This document shows, piece by piece, positions 1-5,173 of a stretch of DNA of 10,769 nucleotides. Position 1 is the stretch's first letter. Every line of letters starts with the position of its first letter. The DNA is from Treponema sp. (lineage in GTDB: Bacteria; Spirochaetota; Spirochaetia; Treponematales; Treponemataceae), in the NCBI GenBank assembly GCA_022510885.1, contig JAFLSP010000054.1, positions 1 to 10,769 on the forward strand. Direction: 5' to 3'. The notes beneath the pieces were generated by a model that saw only the letters and a program-made list of their open reading frames with translations, did not search any database and was not told the origin of the DNA. The position numbers and the translations under genes were made by a program.

Positions 1-98
1 GGGATTGCCGTCTGGCAGCCAATTGACAATGCGGCGAATCCTGCCGCAAGCATCGTCGCAAGCGCAATGCCGCGACCCGTCCGTTTTGTAGGTTTCAT
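1..98 (-). CDS. Lipoprotein, N-terminal part only (cut by window edge)
   Basis: Reading the minus strand from the ATG at 98-96 gives 32 complete codons that run off the window. The product starts with a basic stretch (MKPTKRTGRG, residues 1-10), continues with a hydrophobic alanine/leucine-rich segment (about 11-24) and reaches LSIGC, with the cysteine at residue 28. This is a bacterial lipoprotein signal peptide; the lipobox has Ser at -3, which is relaxed in the way known for spirochaetes. The protein would be exported and lipid-anchored at Cys28. A strong ribosome site (GGAGGT, complement of 107-112) lies 8 nt before the ATG and fixes the start. The mature part is outside the window, so no function can be given. 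The gene is transcribed away from the XRE regulator at 257-574 and shares its promoter region. Confidence 0.72.
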   Translation of the reverse strand, partial: MKPTKRTGRGIALATMLAAGFAALSIGCQTAI

Positions 99-106
99 GC
101 TGAAAT

Positions 107-112
107 ACCTCC
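107..112 (-). promoter_or_regulatory. Ribosome binding site of the lipoprotein gene
   Basis: GGAGGT on the minus strand, 8 nt before the ATG at 98. It is a full anti-16S match and one of the strongest ribosome sites in the window; it is the main support for the short reading frame at the window edge. Confidence 0.7.
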
Positions 113-125
113 AGGTTGTTGTTTT

Positions 126-156
126 GTAAAAATAGACCGATTAAATCTATTTTTAC
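126..156. repeat. Perfect 11-bp inverted repeat, operator or 5'-UTR hairpin
   Basis: GTAAAAATAGA (126-136) is followed by a 9-nt spacer and its exact reverse complement TCTATTTTTAC (146-156). The site lies between the lipoprotein ribosome site (107-112) and the predicted minus-strand -10 box (169-174), so it would be in the 5' untranslated region of the lipoprotein mRNA. It can act as a two-fold symmetric binding site for a dimeric regulator, with the neighbouring XRE protein as the obvious candidate, or fold as an A/U-rich RNA hairpin. No separate U-run follows either arm, so a normal terminator is less likely. Confidence 0.6.
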
Positions 157-168
157 CAGTTATTGAGC

Positions 169-197
169 ATTTTATCGCATTAAAAAGTCGTTGTAAA
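169..197 (-). promoter_or_regulatory. Predicted sigma70-type promoter for the lipoprotein gene
   Basis: On the minus strand: -35 TTTACA (complement of 192-197), a 17-nt spacer, and -10 TAAAAT (complement of 169-174). Each box has five of six consensus bases. Transcription would start near 162 and run through the palindrome at 126-156. This is a motif-based prediction. Confidence 0.5.
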
Positions 198-219
198 TAC
201 CTATTCGGTTGAATATTCT
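191..219 (+). promoter_or_regulatory. Predicted promoter for the XRE regulator gene
   Basis: -35 TTGTAA (191-196), a 17-nt spacer, and -10 TATTCT (214-219), four of six consensus bases in each box. The -35 box lies on the same bases as the -35 box of the opposing lipoprotein promoter, so the two polymerases would exclude each other. The -10 box overlaps the first direct repeat (200-216). It is weaker than the minus-strand promoter. Confidence 0.35.
200..216 (+). repeat. Direct repeat copy 1 upstream of the XRE gene
   Basis: CCTATT, 3 nt, TTGAATAT. The same two blocks recur at 241-258 with a 4-nt gap. This copy overlaps the predicted -10 box of the XRE gene, a position where a bound regulator would block transcription. 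Confidence 0.5.
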
Positions 220-225
220 GTGACT

Positions 226-233
226 AAGGAAAG
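226..233 (+). promoter_or_regulatory. Purine-rich ribosome-site candidate of the XRE gene
   Basis: AAGGAAAG is the only Shine-Dalgarno-like element before the XRE gene. It lies 14 nt before the GTG at 248 and 23 nt before the ATG at 257, farther than usual for either, so it does not settle the start codon. Confidence 0.3.
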
Positions 234-240
234 AATTATT

Positions 241-258
241 CCTATTAGTGTTGAATAT
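241..258 (+). repeat. Direct repeat copy 2 at the XRE gene start
   Basis: CCTATT, 4 nt, TTGAATAT; second copy of the motif at 200-216, offset by 41-42 nt (about four helical turns). It covers the possible start codons GTG 248, TTG 251 and the first bases of ATG 257. Confidence 0.5.
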
Positions 259-574
259 GACGAACATCAGAAATGTTTTATCCTACAATATGAAGTCCCG
301 CCGTAAGGCTCTGGGGCTTTCGCAGATTGACCTTGCCGAAAAGACGGGTAGCGCGGCAAACTATATCTCAAAAATTGAGGCTGAGCGGCAGTTTCCCTCC
401 GTAGAGATGATAGAGAAACTCGCGGACGCGCTTCAGATGGACACGGTGGATTTGTTCTCACTTGCCGACCGGCAGAAGTCGCGCATCATGCTCGAAAAGG
501 CGGCGCTTATGGAGCGTATTTCAGATGAAATTGACTTATTCATAGAAAAGGTTGATTTGACGAAGCCGTACTGA
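257..574 (+). CDS. Small XRE-family helix-turn-helix transcriptional regulator
   Basis: The 105-residue product is a cytoplasmic DNA-binding protein of the XRE/Cro-CI type. With the ATG at 257 as residue 1, the helix-turn-helix covers about residues 9-66: RRKALGLSQIDLAEKTG (15-31), the recognition-helix region NYISKIEAER (35-44) and the typical P-S-x-E-x-I-E-K-L-A-D-A-L tail. Residues 72-105 look like one charged helix (MLEKAALMERISDEIDLFI) that may serve in dimer formation. There is no sensor or peptidase domain. The start is uncertain: GTG 248 and TTG 251 are in frame, an in-frame stop lies at 221-223, and the only ribosome-site candidate (226-233) is far from all three. It is divergent from a lipoprotein gene and is preceded by direct repeats and a palindrome, so control of itself and that neighbour is likely but inferred. 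Confidence 0.85.
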   Translation: MTNIRNVLSYNMKSRRKALGLSQIDLAEKTGSAANYISKIEAERQFPSVEMIEKLADALQMDTVDLFSLADRQKSRIMLEKAALMERISDEIDLFIEKVDLTKPY

Positions 575-597
575 CACAACCTCCATGTTCTGTTGTG
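575..597 (+). terminator. Weak hairpin after the XRE gene, possible terminator
   Basis: CACAAC (575-580) and GTTGTG (592-597) can form a 6-bp stem with an 11-nt loop directly after the XRE stop codon. Only a short T-rich stretch follows (603-609). A second small stem, GTTTC/GAAAC (603-607 and 613-617), lies just after it. Both are weak, so termination here is a guess from position. Confidence 0.22.
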
Positions 598-630
598 GCG
601 AAGTTTCTCTAGGAAACCGTTCGTGTGTAC

Positions 631-713
631 CGTAGGACATCGCACGCCCCGTCTAAGTACAGCATGGTCGGAAGCGAGCCGCGCTGTTGTCGTAGGCAAA
701 GTTACGCCCCGCT
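631..713 (+). repeat. Imperfect direct repeat at 60-nt spacing in the spacer
   Basis: Copies at 631-653 and 691-713 share CGTAGG, then one further A, then ACGCCCCG, in the same register, exactly 60 nt apart. The bases before each copy are only loosely alike. This lies in the gene-free stretch between the XRE gene and the leader ORF at 751. No reading frame here looks like a real protein and I recognise no known RNA. Confidence 0.4.
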
Positions 714-732
714 TCCCCATTCCTGCGCGGCG

Positions 733-741
733 TGGTATACT
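733..741 (+). promoter_or_regulatory. Extended -10 promoter for the Rsm22-like/kinase operon
   Basis: TGGTATACT (733-741) matches an extended -10 element (TG-n-TATAAT with one mismatch). The -35 region at 17-nt spacing (TTCCCC, 713-718) is poor, as is common with extended -10 promoters. Transcription would start near 748-751, at or right next to the ATG at 751. No other good promoter is visible before the genes at 816-5171. Confidence 0.45.
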
Positions 742-750
742 GTTTGCGTT

Positions 751-816
751 ATGCGCATGGACTGGAATGAGGTATCATTTGCCGGGTTGCCCGCGTTCGC
801 GGGGGGCGTTGCCTGA
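751..816 (+). CDS. Possible 21-codon leader peptide coupled to the Rsm22-like gene
   Basis: A short frame starts at ATG 751 (second ATG at 757) and ends with TGA at 814-816; its last base is the first base of the ATG of the next gene (TGATG overlap). The peptide would be MRMDWNEVSF followed by a small-residue-rich tail. It starts about 10 nt after the -10 box at 736-741 and has no Shine-Dalgarno sequence. Overlap of this kind usually means the ribosome that ends the first frame restarts on the second. Other readings: this is the true N-terminus of the Rsm22-like protein joined by a -1 shift at the six-G run (801-806), or it is chance. No function can be assigned. Confidence 0.3.
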   Translation: MRMDWNEVSFAGLPAFAGGVA

Positions 817-2018
817 TGCGGCGCGTTCCCTTGCGGCGGCGGCCGCTTTTTTCGGCGGAGGCGATTCCGGCGGACAGCCGTGAGATTCTCGAACATTTTG
901 ACCGCGTGGCGGGCGACGTGCTGCATTTGAGCGGCAAGCATCGTGTGCAGTTGGGCGGGGCGATACAGCGGCTCTCGCACGAGCTGACCGACCGCCGTGC
1001 GGCGCGGCGGCTTGGCTACATGAACGACAGCGGCACGGTCGGCGCGTACATCAGCTATTTCATGTGGTGGAATTTGGTGCGGCTCACGCGGCTGCTCGCG
1101 CCCCTGCCGAAAAGCGCGTTCCCCCTTGCGGACGGCGACGTGCTGCTCGACGTGGGAAGCGGGCCGCTCACCGTGCCGATTGCCCTGTGGCTTGCCCGTC
1201 CCGAACTGCGCGCGAAGAAACTGACGGTCTACTGCATGGACTTGTCGCAGACCGCGCTCGCAAGCGGCGAGGAACTGTACCTGTCGGTCGCGGCAAAGAC
1301 GATGGGGGCGGGCGAGTCGCCCTGGAACATCGTGCGCGTGCGCGGTGAACTGGGGACGCATATCAAGGAGAAGGCCGCGCTCGTCACCTGCGCGAACGTC
1401 TGCAACGAGCTGCTGCAAACAAGCACGATGCCCCCCGACTTCCTGGCGAAAAAATACAGCGGCGAGCTGCTTTCCTATATCGATGCCGGACGGAATGACG
1501 CGGGAATCCTGCTCGTTGAGCCGGGCGACCCGTTTTCGGCGCGATTCGTCGCGCTCATGCGGGAGGCGTTGCTGCGCCGTTCCTTCGTGCCGATTGCCCC
1601 CTGTCCCCACGCGGCGGCTTGCCCGATGACCGGCAACGCGAAGAAGGGCGGCAAGTGGTGCAATTTTGCGTTTGCGGCGGACGACGCGCCGGCTGCCCTG
1701 CAACGGCTTTCCGCAAAGGCGGGCTTGCCCAAAGAGCGCGCCGTGCTCAGTTTTGTGTTTGCAAAAAAAGGTGAGGGAGAGAACGCGGTGGACGGGGCGC
1801 GGCCGAAAAAGCGCATCGCCCTGCGCGTCACGTCGGACTTTATCCGTCTGCCGGAGTTGCGCAAAAGCGGCTACTATGCGTGCAGCGAGCTTGGCCTTGT
1901 GCTTGCCGTGGACAAAACGCAGGTGCGTCCGCGCAACGGCGAGCTGCTTTCGCTTGCGTATCCGGCGGACACGGGTCTGCGCGACAAAAAATCGGGCGCG
2001 GTGATGATAGAAATCTAG
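816..2018 (+). CDS. Rsm22-like SAM-dependent methyltransferase with Fe-S cysteine set
   Basis: The 400-residue product belongs to the Rsm22 family (related to mitochondrial METTL17/Rsm22, which acts in small-ribosomal-subunit assembly). Seen in the sequence: a helical N-terminal part (about 17-75), the SAM-binding motif I LLDVGSGPLT (110-119), the family signature PCPH...CP (Cys263, Cys269), KWCNF (Cys282), and a fourth cysteine, Cys356, in the C-terminal beta-barrel-like part. In METTL17 four cysteines hold a 4Fe-4S cluster; the X5 spacing of the first pair is kept here. Activity as an rRNA methylase is unproven in bacteria; an assembly role is an inference. The start at ATG 816 is the only standard one after the in-frame stop at 768; a G-run (801-806) may act as ribosome site. 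It overlaps a 21-codon leader frame by one base and is followed after 42 nt by the kinase gene, with no terminator visible. Confidence 0.82.
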   Translation: MRRVPLRRRPLFSAEAIPADSREILEHFDRVAGDVLHLSGKHRVQLGGAIQRLSHELTDRRAARRLGYMNDSGTVGAYISYFMWWNLVRLTRLLAPLPKSAFPLADGDVLLDVGSGPLTVPIALWLARPELRAKKLTVYCMDLSQTALASGEELYLSVAAKTMGAGESPWNIVRVRGELGTHIKEKAALVTCANVCNELLQTSTMPPDFLAKKYSGELLSYIDAGRNDAGILLVEPGDPFSARFVALMREALLRRSFVPIAPCPHAAACPMTGNAKKGGKWCNFAFAADDAPAALQRLSAKAGLPKERAVLSFVFAKKGEGENAVDGARPKKRIALRVTSDFIRLPELRKSGYYACSELGLVLAVDKTQVRPRNGELLSLAYPADTGLRDKKSGAVMIEI

Positions 2019-2060
2019 CGGGCGCGTCACGCCGTCCGCGGTTACGGGAGAATCGGGCAG

Positions 2061-2087
2061 ATGAAGCAGATGAAATCGATGAAACAG
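2061..2087 (+). repeat. Three 9-nt units, each beginning ATGAA, at the kinase start
   Basis: ATGAAGCAG, ATGAAATCG and ATGAAACAG follow each other in frame and encode MKQ-MKS-MKQ. Each carries a possible start codon. The ribosome site at 2046-2050 is best placed for the first. It may have grown by slipped copying. Confidence 0.55.
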
Positions 2088-5000
2088 AGCAGCATAAAAG
2101 CCGTTGCGGTTGTGGGCGGACTGCTCGTCGCCGTCATCTTTGTGGGCGGCACGTTCTGGTCGGGGCGGCGCGCGAGCGAGGACACGGAGAAAGCCGTGCG
2201 CGGCGTGAGCCGCCTGTACATGAACGAGCTGACGAGCCGTTACGAGCAGATGGTCGCCGGTATGCTTTCGGCGTATGTGGACAACGTGAGTATCGCGCTC
2301 AGCCTGATGAAGAAGAGCGACCTTGCGAACGCGGCGAACTTGCAGGCGTATCAGGCGGAAATAAAGCAGCTGTACGGGCTGGAGAAATTTGCCTTTGTGG
2401 ACACGAACGGGATTATCTACACGCAGCACGGTACGCGCACCGACATCGCCCGCTATCATTTTGACTACAGCGCGCTGTCCGAGCCGGAGATTTCGGTCAA
2501 GGGGCGGAGCGGCGAGAGCAAGAAGGTCATCGTCGCCGCGCCCGTGGACCGCCTGCCATTCATGGGGCAGACGCTCGTGGCATGCTTTATGGAAATCGAC
2601 TTGGACAAGATGCTTGCGGACCTTTCCCTGCACTTCGTGAACGTGGGCGTTACGTTCTGCACGATATACACCAAGGACGGCGACTCGCTTTCCAGCACGG
2701 TCTTGGACGGACTGGCGGGCGAGGAGAACCTGCTGCGCGCGCTGGAGGACGCGCAGTTTGAGAAAGGCTATTCGGTGGAGAAAATGCGCCGCGACTTCAG
2801 CGAGGGCAAGGAAGGCATCGCGTCGTTCACCTACAACGGCATCCGCGAGACGATGTACTACAAGCCCGTGCGCAATGCCGACTGGGTGATTTCCTATCTT
2901 ATTCGCGAGAGCGTCATCTCCGACCGCATCGGCTCCATCTCCAGCGGCATCATCACGCGCAGCCACTGTTTTTCCGTGCTCGCCACGCTCATGGTTGTCA
3001 TGCTGTTCATGGGGATTTTCCTGCAAGTGCGCAAGAACGCGCGGCTCGTGCTGGAAAAGGAGGTCGCCGACGCGGAGAACCGCGTCACGCAGGAGGAGCT
3101 GAAAAAGCAACTTGTCTTGCAGCAGGAAATTTCGCGGCAGGAGCGCAAGCACAATGACCTGGACAACATGATTACCGCGCTCGCGTCGGACTACCGCAGC
3201 GTCTACTACGTCAACCTTGACACGGACGACGGCATCTGCTACCGCACGGACGGCTCCATCGAGATTCCGGCGCAGGAGGGCGACCACTTTCCGTTCCGGC
3301 AGACCTTCATCGACTACGCGGACGCTTTTGTGGCGGACGCGCACCGCGAGAAATTCCTGTCCTTCATCAACCCGGAGGACATCCGCGCGGCCTTGCAGCG
3401 CGAGCCGATTGTCTCAATCCGCTATCTGGCGAAGCACGGCGGCAAGGAGACCTACGAGATGCTGCGCATGGCGAGCGTGCGCAAGGAGGGCGAGCGCACG
3501 GACGACCGGGTGTCGCTCATCGGCGTGGGCTTTGCCAACATTGACGAGGAGATGCGCGAGTCGCTTGCCATGAACCAGGCCCTGTCCGACGCGCTCAAGA
3601 TGGCGGAGGAGGCGAGCAAGGCGAAGACGGCGTTCCTCAGCAGCATGAGCCACGAAATCCGCACGCCCATGAACGCGATTATCGGCCTGGATGCCATCGC
3701 GCTCAAGAACGAGAACCTTCTGCCGGAGACGCGCGGCTGCCTGGAGAAAATCGGCATGAGCGCGAAGCACTTGCTCGCCCTGATTAACGACATCCTTGAC
3801 ATGAGCCGCATTGAGAGCGGGCGCATGGTGCTCAAGAGCGAGGAATTCTCGTTCCGCACCTTCCTTGACCAAATCAACACGATTGTGGACGGTCAGTGCC
3901 GGGACAAGAACCTGCGCTACGAATGCACGATGCTCACGCCGACCGACGAGCATTATATCGGCGACGACATGAAGCTCAAGCAGGTGCTCATCAACATTCT
4001 GGGCAATGCGGTCAAGTTTACGCCTTCGCCGGGAACGGTCTCGCTTGCGGTGGAGTGCGTGGCGCAGTTTGAGAACCAGACGACGCTGCGTTTCGTCATT
4101 TCCGACACGGGAATCGGCATGGACAAGGAGTACCTCCCCAAGCTGTTTGACGCATTCACGCAGGAGAACGCCACGGCGACCAACGAGTACGGCGGGTCGG
4201 GGCTGGGCATGGCGATTACGAAGAACATCGTGGAGCTGATGAACGGCAACATCGCGGTGGAGAGCGAGAAGGGCAAAGGCTCGACCTTCACCGTGACGGT
4301 GACGCTGCTCAACTCAAAGCGCAAGGCGGATGCCGTGCCCTTTGCCGTCAACGCGAGCGAGCTGAAGGTGCTCGTGATTGACGACGACGCGGTTGCCTGC
4401 ACGCACGCGCGCATCGTGCTTGAGGAAATCGGCATTGCGGCGGACACGTGCATGAGCGGCGAGGAAGCGCTCAAACTGATTCAGACCCAGGTCGCGCGCC
4501 ACGCTCCCTACAACCTGATTCTGGTGGACTGGCAGATGCCCGGGCAGGACGGCGTGGAAGTGACGCGCCGCATCCGCGAGCTGATTGGGCACGAGACGGC
4601 GGTCATCATCCTGACCGCGTACAACTGGGCGACGATTGAGGGCGAGGCGATGTCGGCCGGCGTGGACAGCTTCATGAGCAAGCCGCTGTTCGCCTCCAGC
4701 GTGATGAGCGAATTCACTGCCGCCTTGCAGAAAAAGCACCTCGCTGCCGCCGCGGAAACGCCCAAGGCAGACCTGCACGGTCGGCGCATCCTGCTTGCCG
4801 AGGACATGCAGATTAACATGGAGATTATGAAAGAGCTGCTGAACATGGAGGGCATGGAGGTGGAGCACGCCGAGAACGGGCAGATTGCCGTGGATATGTT
4901 CCGGGCGAGCGAGGCGGGGCATTTTGACGCGGTGCTGATGGACGTGCGGATGCCCGTGATGGACGGCCTTGAGGCGACCGCCGCAATCCGCGCGCTTGAC

Positions 5001-5171
5001 CACCCGGACGCGAAGGACATCCCGATTATCGCGATGACGGCGAACGCCTTTGACGAGGACGTGCAGCGTTCCTTGCAGGCGGGCATGACGGCGCACCTGA
5101 CCAAGCCCGTTGAGCCGGAGAAACTGTACGATTCGCTTGCGGAACTGATTGGCGCGCGCATGGCGCGCTGA
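2061..5171 (+). CDS. Membrane hybrid sensor histidine kinase with two receiver domains
   Basis: The 1036-residue product is an inner-membrane signalling protein. Order: membrane segment (about 14-33), periplasmic sensor (about 34-300, Cache-like by its FAFVDTNGIIY and DWVISYLI parts), second membrane segment (303-323), coiled coil (325-366), PAS-like domain (370-495), HisKA with SHEIRTPMN (phospho-acceptor His531), HATPase with N-box (Asn649), DTGIGM (682-687) and GGSGLGM (711-717), receiver 1 (770-890; acidic pocket 774-776, phospho-Asp823, Lys874), receiver 2 (908-1030; Glu914-Asp915, phospho-Asp961, Lys1015). All catalytic residues are present. No HPt or DNA-binding domain is attached, so a separate partner is needed for any onward relay. 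The ligand is unknown. Ribosome site GGGAG (2046-2050) is 10 nt before ATG 2061; two more in-frame ATGs follow at 2070 and 2079. It is probably co-transcribed with the Rsm22-like gene. Confidence 0.93.
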   Translation: MKQMKSMKQSSIKAVAVVGGLLVAVIFVGGTFWSGRRASEDTEKAVRGVSRLYMNELTSRYEQMVAGMLSAYVDNVSIALSLMKKSDLANAANLQAYQAEIKQLYGLEKFAFVDTNGIIYTQHGTRTDIARYHFDYSALSEPEISVKGRSGESKKVIVAAPVDRLPFMGQTLVACFMEIDLDKMLADLSLHFVNVGVTFCTIYTKDGDSLSSTVLDGLAGEENLLRALEDAQFEKGYSVEKMRRDFSEGKEGIASFTYNGIRETMYYKPVRNADWVISYLIRESVISDRIGSISSGIITRSHCFSVLATLMVVMLFMGIFLQVRKNARLVLEKEVADAENRVTQEELKKQLVLQQEISRQERKHNDLDNMITALASDYRSVYYVNLDTDDGICYRTDGSIEIPAQEGDHFPFRQTFIDYADAFVADAHREKFLSFINPEDIRAALQREPIVSIRYLAKHGGKETYEMLRMASVRKEGERTDDRVSLIGVGFANIDEEMRESLAMNQALSDALKMAEEASKAKTAFLSSMSHEIRTPMNAIIGLDAIALKNENLLPETRGCLEKIGMSAKHLLALINDILDMSRIESGRMVLKSEEFSFRTFLDQINTIVDGQCRDKNLRYECTMLTPTDEHYIGDDMKLKQVLINILGNAVKFTPSPGTVSLAVECVAQFENQTTLRFVISDTGIGMDKEYLPKLFDAFTQENATATNEYGGSGLGMAITKNIVELMNGNIAVESEKGKGSTFTVTVTLLNSKRKADAVPFAVNASELKVLVIDDDAVACTHARIVLEEIGIAADTCMSGEEALKLIQTQVARHAPYNLILVDWQMPGQDGVEVTRRIRELIGHETAVIILTAYNWATIEGEAMSAGVDSFMSKPLFASSVMSEFTAALQKKHLAAAAETPKADLHGRRILLAEDMQINMEIMKELLNMEGMEVEHAENGQIAVDMFRASEAGHFDAVLMDVRMPVMDGLEATAAIRALDHPDAKDIPIIAMTANAFDEDVQRSLQAGMTAHLTKPVEPEKLYDSLAELIGARMAR

Positions 5172-5173
5172 CG

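Noticed and set aside
593..883. A 96-codon plus-strand frame over the spacer and the start of the Rsm22-like gene
   Set aside because: It has no ribosome site, its product is low-complexity and Arg/Gly-rich, and it is out of frame with the methyltransferase. The short leader ORF at 751 is better placed relative to the promoter.
2019..2060. GC-rich hairpin between the Rsm22-like and kinase genes as a terminator
   Set aside because: The stretch is GC-rich but has no clear stem followed by a T-run, so read-through is more likely.
702..3344. An 880-codon open frame on the minus strand across the Rsm22-like and kinase genes
   Set aside because: The translation is rich in Arg, His, Ala and Val with no recognisable domain, and it lies opposite two genes with clear catalytic motifs. 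Long antisense frames arise easily in GC-rich genes because TTA, CTA and TCA codons are rare.
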